This document shows positions 8,207 through 17,924 of a stretch of DNA of 47,990 nt, in pieces (positions within the stretch are counted from its first letter, which is position 1; each line of letters starts with the position of its first letter). Source of the stretch: an uncultured Bacilli bacterium (GTDB taxonomy: Bacteria; Bacillota_I; Bacilli_A; RF39; UBA660). Below the pieces are notes generated by a model that did no database searches, had not been told where the DNA came from, and saw only the letters and a program-made list of their open reading frames with translations. Both the position numbers and the translations under genes were made by a program. The DNA is taken from NCBI GenBank assembly GCA_947628345.1, contig CANQZM010000005.1:1-47990 (forward strand), given 5' to 3'.

Positions 8207-10636
8207 CTAAAATTCACTAATATATTCAAGTAATTTTAAGAATAAAATCATGTATTCTTTAGATAATCCTTTCTTTCTTAGTTTCCTAATTCCAATTCTC
8301 TTTTTACGAATAGATAACTTACCAAACATAATTTTATCAATTTCTTCTTTTAGATAAGTGCTAATTTTTAAGTCTACCAAAATACTTTTTATATCATCAT
8401 TAATTACTCTAATTGCATCTATTTCAATATCTTTTCCTTTACAACTAATAGTAAGTTGCCCTACAGTTGGAACTTGCCTAACTTCAACAATAAAATCATT
8501 ACCATCAACATTATATTTACATTCTATTTTTTCATTATTAAAATAAGCATTAACATTTTCCGCTTTCTTAACATTTCTGAAAACTATTTTATAATTTCTT
8601 TTCTCAGGAACAATTCCACTTTTTCCTTCTATAGATCTTAAAATAACTGTATAATTATTTTTTAAATAATTATAATCAATTGATGTTTTTAGATAATAAC
8701 CATCCTTATATAAAGATGTTACTCCATCATCATCATATAAATTATATGTATTGGATACCCCTGGGAAAATATGTATTTCCATATCAGTTGGAATTCCAGT
8801 ATTATTATAATCACTTCGATTAGATAGTGGAATAATACTACCAGCATGGGCAAAAACAGGATAGTCTTCATCTTTATAAAACGAAACATACTTTCTATTT
8901 CCTAAAAATTTCTTTCCAGTAGTAAAATCATACCAAGTTCCATCTGGAATAAAGAAACGATGAATAGTTCTGTCCATAACAGCATCTTTTTTAGTTAAAA
9001 TAGGACAAACTAATAATTGTGACCCAAAATAATATTGATTTTTATATAAATCATCATCATAAGTCCATAAATAATTATAATAAAATGGTTGAACTAATGG
9101 AGTTCCAGCTTTAGTATAATTATAAGCTTCTGTATATAAATAAGGAATTAAGCGATGACGTAATCTTAAATAATTAGTAGCAATACTTTCTGTTTTTGGA
9201 TCCCAAACCCATGGTTCTTTTTTATAATACTCACCTCGAGCTGAATGAAATCTTAAAATTGGTGAAAATACCCCTAATTGAAGCCATCTTATATATAATT
9301 CACTTTCTTCAATTCCTCCATGATTTCCGCCAACATCATAGCTCCACCAAGAAACCCCAATATTAGCAGCATTTAAATATTTCATAGGTATTTTACTTAA
9401 TTCATCCCAAGTTATTTCACTACTTCCACCATATAAAATAGGATATCTATGAGGGGCAAAAATAGCTCCCCTAGCTAAAAGCATTGAACGTTTAATAGGA
9501 TTTCTACCTGAATCTAAATACATGTAATGGTTATTAAACCACAAATTAGTTAAATTAAGTTTACCTCGATAATCACTCCAAAAGAAATCTACTCCTAATT
9601 CTTCTAATGGATGTAAGAAAAATTTGAAGTATAAATCCATAATCTTAGGATTTAAGGGATCAAAATTAATTATTTTATTTCCTTCAATACCTAAAAAATT
9701 GCAAGCGTCTTGATAATGCACTTCATGAGGAAAAAACCCTTCTTCTGGATTTACTTTTAAACCAAATCTAATATTTTTAGAATGAACATATTTTATTATA
9801 TCTTTTGGATTTTCAATCAAACTTTTATTAAAACTAAATCCTGTTTTTAAACCAAGATTATTTCCAACATTACGATAATGCCAATCATTGTCTAGAAGAA
9901 TAATAGAAAGAGGTATTTTCTTCTTTTCAAAATTATGAAGTAATTGTTCAATACCATCTTCATTATAATCTGTATTTTTACACCACCAATTTCCTAAAGC
10001 ATATCTAGGAATTAATTCTGGAAATCCTGTTAATTTATAATAGTCTAACAACGCCTGTTTAAAATCTCTATCATACATAAAGACATAAACATCTACACTA
10101 TCAGGTGGTCTTTCTTCTAAAGTACCATTAGGACTTAAAATTTTATTTGGAGTATCATCAATACTACAAAACCCTTCTAACGAATAAAGCCCTCTATTCA
10201 AAATTTTATTAGTAGGAATATCTATTGAAACTAAGTTTCCATTCATATTACGAGCCTCTGGATGATTATAATACCAAGTCCTTTGACGATCCTTTTCACG
10301 AGCCATTAGCGTAATTTTCAAATTTTTAGAAGATCCACCTTTACCACCAGAAAAAGGTTGGTTTTTTACATACGTTAAAGTAAAATATTTTGTAATAACC
10401 TCCATGAAATTAGCATCTTGGTTTACTCTAAAATCGGGATAACCCAAATTTCTATTTTTAATTAGTTGCGTAGGTGCATCTACAAATTGTCCAGTAGGAC
10501 TAAATTCTAGGCGAATTACTCGCTCAGTAATAATTGTAATTCTATAATTTTTTCCCTTGTAAATAGCCTTGCTTTCGCCTTGGGCATTTTTATAATTTAC
10601 CGCAAATTGTTTTCCAAGTTGGTACATATATAACAC
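8207..10636 (-). CDS. glycoside hydrolase family 31 protein (alpha-glucosidase-like)
   Basis: GH31 features: RYALGNWWCKN, VDFFWSDYRG, IGVSWWSYDVGGNHGGIEESELYIRWLQLGVFSPILRFHS. Confidence 0.92.
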   Translation of the reverse strand: MLYMYQLGKQFAVNYKNAQGESKAIYKGKNYRITIITERVIRLEFSPTGQFVDAPTQLIKNRNLGYPDFRVNQDANFMEVITKYFTLTYVKNQPFSGGKGGSSKNLKITLMAREKDRQRTWYYNHPEARNMNGNLVSIDIPTNKILNRGLYSLEGFCSIDDTPNKILSPNGTLEERPPDSVDVYVFMYDRDFKQALLDYYKLTGFPELIPRYALGNWWCKNTDYNEDGIEQLLHNFEKKKIPLSIILLDNDWHYRNVGNNLGLKTGFSFNKSLIENPKDIIKYVHSKNIRFGLKVNPEEGFFPHEVHYQDACNFLGIEGNKIINFDPLNPKIMDLYFKFFLHPLEELGVDFFWSDYRGKLNLTNLWFNNHYMYLDSGRNPIKRSMLLARGAIFAPHRYPILYGGSSEITWDELSKIPMKYLNAANIGVSWWSYDVGGNHGGIEESELYIRWLQLGVFSPILRFHSARGEYYKKEPWVWDPKTESIATNYLRLRHRLIPYLYTEAYNYTKAGTPLVQPFYYNYLWTYDDDLYKNQYYFGSQLLVCPILTKKDAVMDRTIHRFFIPDGTWYDFTTGKKFLGNRKYVSFYKDEDYPVFAHAGSIIPLSNRSDYNNTGIPTDMEIHIFPGVSNTYNLYDDDGVTSLYKDGYYLKTSIDYNYLKNNYTVILRSIEGKSGIVPEKRNYKIVFRNVKKAENVNAYFNNEKIECKYNVDGNDFIVEVRQVPTVGQLTISCKGKDIEIDAIRVINDDIKSILVDLKISTYLKEEIDKIMFGKLSIRKKRIGIRKLRKKGLSKEYMILFLKLLEYISEF

Positions 10637-10706
10637 CCTCTTATTATTCTATCTATATAATAGCATAAATCTTAACCATTTCCAAGTTTAAAAATGATTT
10701 TAAATT

Positions 10707-11834
10707 TTACTTATCAATAAATCTAATATAATATTCTTCCAAAGTTATATCATTTTCATAAATATACTTAGCAACTTTCTTTCCAACATAACGATAATGC
10801 CATGCTTCATTTTTAATACCAGTTATATCTTCATAAGTAGTTTTAAAGCGATGTATAAATCCATATTTATAGCAATTTTTTTCCATCCAAGTGTATTCAT
10901 CACTTTTTGTAAATTGATTAGTATCAAGACTGCCAAAATCAAATCCTAAACCCGTTTGATGTTCTGAAAATCCAGGCTGTTGCACATAATTAGCAACATA
11001 ACTATCCCCATATAATTCTCTATAAGTTTCAACAACTTCTTCTTGTTCTTGATAACTTCTATAAGCAGAATTAACAAACAAATTATAGCCCTCTTCCTTA
11101 GCTTTTTTAATCATTTCTTGAGCATGATATATAGCAGTTTTATTAGCTTTTATACCATCTTCTTTAACGTATTCATCATCAATGGTTGCTAAAGCATTAG
11201 GGACAAATTTTTCATCTAATTTATAATGCTTATTTACTAACATAGTATATGAAAAATCTTTAACATCAACATAATCTTTATAATCTTCTTTATCCAATCC
11301 TAAATTAACGTACAAAACACTAGTTTCTTCATCTTCACGAGAACTATCCATATAAGCAAGATAACGATCATAATACTTTAATTTGGCATATTCTATCGTA
11401 TAAAATTCTTCTAAATACTTAACTTTTCCTCTTTTAATAAAATTTTTAACATCTTGATTAGATCCATGAGATAAAATCATATTAATTTCATCATTAGTAT
11501 AACCAATCTTAACTAACGCATTAATATTTTTAATTAAATCTTTATGATTTTGATAATTAACTTTGGTATAAGTAGTAAAATTTTTTTCATCATAATTACT
11601 ACTTTCAAAGGCCTTATTTAAAGTTTTATTCCTCCCTGCTTGCATAACATCTTTTTTCTTAAATTTGTAAATGATACTTTTGGCAGCGTCTTTGCTGTAT
11701 CCTAATTTAGTCAATTGATGAATATTAACTTCATATACGATAAATAACAACAAAATAATTGTTAAAATCAGACCAAATATAGTAGAAATTTTACGAGCTG
11801 CTGGTTTTAATTTAATTTTTCTTTTAGTTTCCAT
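10707..11834 (-). CDS. D-alanyl-D-alanine carboxypeptidase, M15B/VanY type, with N-terminal TM
   Basis: LFVNSAYRSYQEQEEV...YVQQPGFSEHQTGLGFDFG...EAWHYRYVG motifs of M15B. Confidence 0.93.
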   Translation of the reverse strand: METKRKIKLKPAARKISTIFGLILTIILLLFIVYEVNIHQLTKLGYSKDAAKSIIYKFKKKDVMQAGRNKTLNKAFESSNYDEKNFTTYTKVNYQNHKDLIKNINALVKIGYTNDEINMILSHGSNQDVKNFIKRGKVKYLEEFYTIEYAKLKYYDRYLAYMDSSREDEETSVLYVNLGLDKEDYKDYVDVKDFSYTMLVNKHYKLDEKFVPNALATIDDEYVKEDGIKANKTAIYHAQEMIKKAKEEGYNLFVNSAYRSYQEQEEVVETYRELYGDSYVANYVQQPGFSEHQTGLGFDFGSLDTNQFTKSDEYTWMEKNCYKYGFIHRFKTTYEDITGIKNEAWHYRYVGKKVAKYIYENDITLEEYYIRFIDK

Positions 11835-11965
11835 TTACAACACCACCATCTTAATTTAATTCTACTAAATTAACTATATTTAGTCAATTAAACAATAAAG
11901 ATAAAAGCAAATTTGTAATAGAAAAATAGTTATAGTATAATAACTAATAAGTTTGGTGATTTAAT

Positions 11966-12931
11966 ATGCACAATTCATTTAAATATAGTGATACTAACAA
12001 AAGATATCATACTCTTGATTATTTTTACAGACATAAATTCAATTCTAAAGTTTGTAAAATAAGTTTAAATGCTGGATTTAGTTGCCCTAACTTAGATGGT
12101 AAAGTAAGTTATGGTGGTTGCATTTATTGTTCTAAAAGTGGTAGTGGAGAGTTTGCGGGTAACCCTAAAGATGATTTAATCACTCAATTTGATTCCATTG
12201 CTAAAATCTATGAAAAAAAGTGGCCTAATGCTAAATATATTGCCTATTTTCAAGCTAGAACTAACACTTATGCTCCAGTTAATAAACTAAAGGAAATTTA
12301 TGAACCAATTTTACAAAAAAAGAATATTCTTGGTATAAATATTGCTACTCGTCCTGATTCTATAACAGATGAATGTTTAAATTATTTAGAAGATTTAAAT
12401 AAAAGAACCTATCTAACAATCGAATTAGGTCTTCAAACTATACATGATAAAACAGCTAAACTTATTAATAGAGGTTGTAGCTTAAATCAATTTGAACAAA
12501 TGGTAACCAAATTACGAGAAAGAAAAATAAATGTAGTTGTTCATATAATAAATGGACTACCTAATGAAACCAAGGAAGATATGTTAGAAACAGCTAAATA
12601 TTTAAATAAACTTGATATCCAAGGAATCAAAATTCATATGCTTAGTATTTTGAAAGACACACCTTTAGAAAAAATATTTAAATTTTCTCCATTTAAGGTA
12701 TTAACCTTAACAGAGTATGTTGATATAGTAATAAATCAATTAGAACTATTACGAGAAGAAATTATAATCCATCGCATTACTGGTGATCCTAAAAAAGAAG
12801 ATTTAATTGAACCTACTTGGTTATTAAAAAAATTTATAGTCTTAAATGAAATTGATAAAGAAATGGTAAAACGTAATACATACCAAGGTATAAAAGCTTT
12901 CCACTTTAGAAAACCTTTTGCTATCAAATAA
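11966..12931 (+). CDS. TIGR01212-family (YtqA-like) radical SAM protein
   Basis: SLNAGFSCPNLDGKVSYGGCIYCSKSGSGEF (CxxxxxxxCxxC radical SAM type), YFQARTNTYAP, IELGLQT. Confidence 0.92.
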   Translation: MHNSFKYSDTNKRYHTLDYFYRHKFNSKVCKISLNAGFSCPNLDGKVSYGGCIYCSKSGSGEFAGNPKDDLITQFDSIAKIYEKKWPNAKYIAYFQARTNTYAPVNKLKEIYEPILQKKNILGINIATRPDSITDECLNYLEDLNKRTYLTIELGLQTIHDKTAKLINRGCSLNQFEQMVTKLRERKINVVVHIINGLPNETKEDMLETAKYLNKLDIQGIKIHMLSILKDTPLEKIFKFSPFKVLTLTEYVDIVINQLELLREEIIIHRITGDPKKEDLIEPTWLLKKFIVLNEIDKEMVKRNTYQGIKAFHFRKPFAIK

Positions 12932-12969
12932 ATTGTAATTATTATCAACATTATTAATTACAATACTTA
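12926..12969. terminator. AT-rich hairpin between convergent genes
   Basis: ATTGTAATTA-N13-TAATTACAAT, extended by flanking AAATAA/TTATTT with a small bulge. Confidence 0.45.
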
Positions 12970-13058
12970 TTTCGTCTATTATAAAAATTTGTTTTACAGT
13001 AAATTTATTATTAAAAATTCTAGATATTTTCTAACTTTTTTAGCTAAAATACTTATAT

Positions 13059-14183
13059 TTACAATAAGCGATTATATTCTTCATCTCCAAATAATTTGGT
13101 GTAATAGATAACTAAATCAGGATTACTATCATCAATATATTTTTTTAAATTATCATTGAATTTCCCAACATCAACTCTAACATCAATAACATCTATTTCT
13201 TTAACAGTTAAAGATAAGAAAGGAATAATTCCTTTCACAAAAGAATTGGCAACCATTACTATTTTTTTATCGTTAGGTGCATTATTGTTAATATATTTTA
13301 CAATTGCTTCTGTACCACCTGGTATTCTAAGGTAATGATCATTATCAATTAATTGCATATTTTCATATATAACAGATTCCATGTCACCTACAACACACCC
13401 ATTATTACATACTTTGTATGATGTATCATAGTTTGGTAATAAATAAGTAAAATTATCATAAAATTTAGAATTTAGGTGTAATGCTCTAGTGTAATAACCA
13501 TTTTGTGAATTCGATAAGTTTTTCTTATGAAATTTATCATTTGCTAATAATTTTATATCTAATTTGTAATTAAAATTACGATTTAGTTTTTGTACTAGCT
13601 TTTTAGTTATATAATAAGACGTCTCTATTCTAGGGTGATGATCACTATTATAATATAAATCAGCTTGATTAATTTTACTAGTAGAAAGTACTAAATAAGT
13701 ATCTAAATAATTTATATTATTATGTTTAAATTCCGATAACATATGTTTATAATTATTGTCATATACATTATAATTATATTTGTTCAAAATATCTCTATAA
13801 AAATATGCTTTTAATGGAGGCTCCATATAAATAAAATCAATTCCTAAATTCTTAACGTATGTAGCAAAAGATATAATATTAGAAATCTCATATCCTTCTA
13901 ATCCAGTATAAACATCTCCTAATTCAATAAAACTTTTTGTATTACTACATTGATATAATTGCATCTTTTTATCGTCAGAAGTTCTTAACATTGAAAATTT
14001 GTGACTAATAATAGAATTGATATCAGTATAGCCATTTACTAAATTATCATAGAATAAAATGTTATCCTTACTTTTAATATCATAATTACTATTGGTAAAA
14101 TTATTGGCTAAATTATATACATAATAGCCAAAAAATATAAAAATAATAATCAAAAAAAATTTAACATATATATTTGTTTTCAT
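13059..14183 (-). CDS. DHHW/AlgJ-like SGNH-type protein, acylation partner of MBOAT
   Basis: N-terminal TM; YLDTY..., SDHHPRIETSYYITKKLV (DHH motif); MVANSF; directly downstream of an MBOAT gene. Confidence 0.7.
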   Translation of the reverse strand: MKTNIYVKFFLIIIFIFFGYYVYNLANNFTNSNYDIKSKDNILFYDNLVNGYTDINSIISHKFSMLRTSDDKKMQLYQCSNTKSFIELGDVYTGLEGYEISNIISFATYVKNLGIDFIYMEPPLKAYFYRDILNKYNYNVYDNNYKHMLSEFKHNNINYLDTYLVLSTSKINQADLYYNSDHHPRIETSYYITKKLVQKLNRNFNYKLDIKLLANDKFHKKNLSNSQNGYYTRALHLNSKFYDNFTYLLPNYDTSYKVCNNGCVVGDMESVIYENMQLIDNDHYLRIPGGTEAIVKYINNNAPNDKKIVMVANSFVKGIIPFLSLTVKEIDVIDVRVDVGKFNDNLKKYIDDSNPDLVIYYTKLFGDEEYNRLL

Positions 14184-14196
14184 ATTTCAATTCACC

Positions 14197-15591
14197 TCAA
14201 AAATTAAAATAGATAAAAGGAGTATCTGAAGATGCACTAATAAAATAAATAGATATTATAAACATAATAATTAAAACAAAGCTTTTAAATCCTTGATAAT
14301 ATTTAAATTTATGGAATAGTTTTGATATAGGAAAAGCACCAATTAAAGCAGTTAATAATAAATATTTATAGCCCGATAAAAATAATAAAAAATTATTATC
14401 GATAAAATTATTATTAATAAATAACGCTTTAAAAAAACTAAACTCTGGATCTGAAAAAGAGAAAAATATAACAGTTCCTACACATACAACTAATAATGTA
14501 TATAAATGTGATAAAATTCCTAGTTTTTTAATAAATGGGCAGTTCTTCTCTATTATTAAAAATACAAAATAATAAATTCCGAAGCAACAAAAATTAATTC
14601 CTAAACCATGCCATAATCCAACTATAATCCAAACAATTAAAAGTACTATAAAATTACAAATTCTAAATGCTAATTTCTGATTAAAAATTCTTTTTAAAAA
14701 GCCCATCATTTTAAAATATACTTTACTATTACACAATGGATACAGTAAATAGTCATTAAACCATGTTCCTAATGAAATGTTCCATTTTCGCCAAAATTCA
14801 GTAATAGACTTTGAAACATACGGATAATCAAAATTCTTTTTAATTTTATCAAATCCAAATATTTTTAGTAATCCTATTGCCATATTTGAATATGCACTAA
14901 AATCATAATATAAATAAAGAGCTAAAAATATAGCAGTTAGCCAGGAATAACAGATGCTACTACTACCAATCAAAAACATTTGTTCAGTACAAGAAGCCAT
15001 AGAATCTGCAATAACACATTTTTTAAATAAACCAATAATAAATTGACTAATTCCTTGATTAAGATTATTAACTTTATAACTTCTTTTATCTAATTGTTCT
15101 TTAATATCATCATACCTAACAATTGGTCCTGATATCAATTGTGGAAATAAAAAAATATATAAAGCAAATTTAAAAATACTTTCTGGTTTTTCAATTACTT
15201 TTCTATATACGTCTACAATATAAGATATTTCTTGAAAGGTATAAAAGGCTAAGCCTAATGGTGCGATAGTTGGTAATAATTTATTAGAAGTAACCATATT
15301 AACTCCTAATATTTTGAAATATAATAGGATAAATATATTTATTACAATATCTATGAATAAAAAAGTTTTCTTATACTTTGTTTTATATATAATAAGACTA
15401 ATAAAATAATTAAATAAAATTGAAACACACAATAGCCAAAAGTATTTTCTAGAATTACAAAGATAAAAAATTATACTAAATATTAATAATATAATATTTT
15501 TATATTTTGTACTTTTGATAAAAGGATTAAAATATAAAATAAGGCATAATGGCAAAAAAAAGAAAAGAAAAATAGGAGAAGAAAAAAACAT
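14197..15591 (-). CDS. MBOAT family O-acyltransferase (AlgI/DltB-like)
   Basis: FWRKWNISLGTWFNDYLLYPL and GLWHGLGINFCCFG motifs; polytopic. Confidence 0.93.
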   Translation of the reverse strand: MFFSSPIFLFFFLPLCLILYFNPFIKSTKYKNIILLIFSIIFYLCNSRKYFWLLCVSILFNYFISLIIYKTKYKKTFLFIDIVINIFILLYFKILGVNMVTSNKLLPTIAPLGLAFYTFQEISYIVDVYRKVIEKPESIFKFALYIFLFPQLISGPIVRYDDIKEQLDKRSYKVNNLNQGISQFIIGLFKKCVIADSMASCTEQMFLIGSSSICYSWLTAIFLALYLYYDFSAYSNMAIGLLKIFGFDKIKKNFDYPYVSKSITEFWRKWNISLGTWFNDYLLYPLCNSKVYFKMMGFLKRIFNQKLAFRICNFIVLLIVWIIVGLWHGLGINFCCFGIYYFVFLIIEKNCPFIKKLGILSHLYTLLVVCVGTVIFFSFSDPEFSFFKALFINNNFIDNNFLLFLSGYKYLLLTALIGAFPISKLFHKFKYYQGFKSFVLIIMFIISIYFISASSDTPFIYFNF

Positions 15592-15611
15592 ATACCAAAG
15601 CTCCTTTACTA

Positions 15612-16973
15612 CTAATTATATACTCTTCGATTAAGCTTACCGTTAGAAGTTTTAGCTATACTAGTAACAATATTAATCTTTTTTGGAATTTGATATTTAT
15701 ATAAATGATTTCTTAAATATATCCTAAGTTTTGAAATATCAAAATTATTGTTTACAACTATATCCAAAGATAATACTCCCTTGTAATAGCAAATACATTC
15801 TAAAACACCTGGGAATGTAAGCACTAAATCTTCAATCTCAGTTGGGGAGGTTTTATAGCCATTAATATTAAAAAAATTCTTTTCACGATCAACCAAATAT
15901 AGTAACTCATTTTCAATATAACCTATTTCCCCAGGATAAAAATATTTTTGTTGATCCTCTTTAAAGTATTTAAAACCATATTCTTCATTATAAATTCTAA
16001 TCACACCAGGATGATTTTTATTAGAGTTAATAATATTACCCTCATCATCAAGTATTTCTACAACAGTACTCTCTAATAGTTCCCCAACACAACCTTTTTT
16101 ATAACCATATTTTAAAATGTCTAAGTAAGCTATCTGATATTCAGTAGCTCCATAAAAATTATAAAATTTAGTATTTTTTAACATACTGGCCAAAATTTTG
16201 GCATCATTACTATTAAGAGGAGCCGTACAACTCTCAATAATTTCTATATTATTCAAACAAGAACTAAATTTTTCACCAAATAAAGTAATTAAATAATGAA
16301 TCATAGTAGGATTAGTTGACAATAAAATGTGTTTATATTTACTACACAAATTTAATAAATCAATAACATTTTGACTATCGAAAATACATAATGACATTCC
16401 ATAATAAAATGCTAAAAACATTCTAGTAATCGAATAAGCACGACATAAAGGCCCTGTGGGTAAAACAGTAAAATTAGCATCAATATTATAAATATCTGGG
16501 TATACCTGGACAATATGATACACAGTATCATTACTATATTCAATTACTTTTTCATATCCAGTAGATCCAGAAGATAGCAATAATAAACAAGAATCATCCA
16601 TAGTAGCTGTTATTTCTATTTTTTGCTTTGAACTTTTTTCTAGGTTTTCTTTAATATCTTCAATCGAAACAACTATTTTGGCATTGACCCTCTTTTTTAT
16701 TTCATTTACTTTATAGGCATTACTTTTATCAATTGGTAAAGCTATAGCATTTAGTAAATTAATCGCAAAAAATATATAACAAAAAAATTCATCTTGAGTA
16801 TTTTCAAAGATGATAATATCGCCCTTAGCAACTGTTTCTTTTTTTAAGTAATTAGCACATTTAATAATATTTTTATAGAAATCTTTATAAGAAATTAGTC
16901 TCGAAGATACAATCATAGCAGTTTTATCTGGAGTATTAGTAGCAAAATATTTAATCTTTTCTAATAGCATCAT
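15612..16973 (-). CDS. AMP-dependent acyl/aminoacyl ligase (adenylation enzyme)
   Basis: LLLSSGSTGYEK P-loop, NFYGATEY, YLVDREKNFFNINGYKTSPTEIE, KTSNGKLNRR. Confidence 0.92.
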   Translation of the reverse strand: MMLLEKIKYFATNTPDKTAMIVSSRLISYKDFYKNIIKCANYLKKETVAKGDIIIFENTQDEFFCYIFFAINLLNAIALPIDKSNAYKVNEIKKRVNAKIVVSIEDIKENLEKSSKQKIEITATMDDSCLLLLSSGSTGYEKVIEYSNDTVYHIVQVYPDIYNIDANFTVLPTGPLCRAYSITRMFLAFYYGMSLCIFDSQNVIDLLNLCSKYKHILLSTNPTMIHYLITLFGEKFSSCLNNIEIIESCTAPLNSNDAKILASMLKNTKFYNFYGATEYQIAYLDILKYGYKKGCVGELLESTVVEILDDEGNIINSNKNHPGVIRIYNEEYGFKYFKEDQQKYFYPGEIGYIENELLYLVDREKNFFNINGYKTSPTEIEDLVLTFPGVLECICYYKGVLSLDIVVNNNFDISKLRIYLRNHLYKYQIPKKINIVTSIAKTSNGKLNRRVYN

Positions 16974-16974
16974 A

Positions 16975-17202
16975 TTAATTATTTTGCCCTACCTTATCAA
17001 TAACCAATTTCTTTAGTTCACCCCAATTAGTAACCTTGCTTAAATCATTGAATGATATTGAAATGTCGAATTTAGTATTAAGATTATATATCAAATTCAT
17101 GTGTGCTAAACTATCCCATTCCACAATGCTTCCTACAAATAAATCATCAGTAATTTTAAAATCTGTTTCTAAAAATAATGTTTCTCTTAAAATTTTATCC
17201 AT
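16975..17202 (-). CDS. acyl carrier protein
   Basis: 75 aa with EWDSLAHMNLI phosphopantetheine site; adjacent to the ligase. Confidence 0.88.
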   Translation of the reverse strand: MDKILRETLFLETDFKITDDLFVGSIVEWDSLAHMNLIYNLNTKFDISISFNDLSKVTNWGELKKLVIDKVGQNN

Positions 17203-17248
17203 TTATCCAATTCTTCATCCATAAAACACCTCATATTGTACAACTATG

Positions 17249-17773
17249 TTATAACATATCGGCAATATCCAAGTCAATAATTTTATCACATATTTGAATA
17301 GAAGAAAAAGCCCATAAATATAGGTCTTCAGCAATATATTTATAGGTATATACATTCTTTGTAATTTTAGTTATATCTAATTTACTAAAATAACTATCTA
17401 TCCCCGTTCCTAGGTATTTAACATAAGCTTCCTTACATACCCAATAATATAACAAATTATATTTTAACGGTTTTTCATTTTCATTTATAATATTATTTAT
17501 CATCTCTAAAGGAATACAACGTTTATACTCAACATCAATCCCAACATTACCACTACCAATAATAAGAGCAATATAATTTTTGGAATCAGAAAAATTAAAA
17601 CAAAAATCTTTATGCATAGGCTTACCATATCTATTATAATAAATATCTCTTTTATGAATATCTATATCATAATATTTTTTTAATATTAATTTTAAAAGCT
17701 CTAGTTTATCAATATATTGAGAACTATCAAATTTTAAAAGGAAAACACGAGCTTTTTTCATATAAACTATCAC
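17249..17773 (-). CDS. 4'-phosphopantetheinyl transferase, Sfp type
   Basis: VGIDVEYKR and YYWVCKEAYVKYLGTG motifs. Confidence 0.88.
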   Translation of the reverse strand: MIVYMKKARVFLLKFDSSQYIDKLELLKLILKKYYDIDIHKRDIYYNRYGKPMHKDFCFNFSDSKNYIALIIGSGNVGIDVEYKRCIPLEMINNIINENEKPLKYNLLYYWVCKEAYVKYLGTGIDSYFSKLDITKITKNVYTYKYIAEDLYLWAFSSIQICDKIIDLDIADML

Positions 17774-17924
17774 CTAACCTATCTATAATTTATAAGTTAT
17801 TAATCTAAAAATCATCAATACATTAAATAGAAATTTTATCGTGCTACTTTATATATTTATCTTTCTATTATCTATTTTTCTTGATTTAGTATTCTTTGAT
17901 ATTGTTTTTTTACCTATATACAAA

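Noticed and set aside
12926-12969. Inverted repeat as a transposon end
   Set aside because: It sits exactly between convergent genes and has no matching distal copy or transposase; a terminator or hairpin is the simpler reading.
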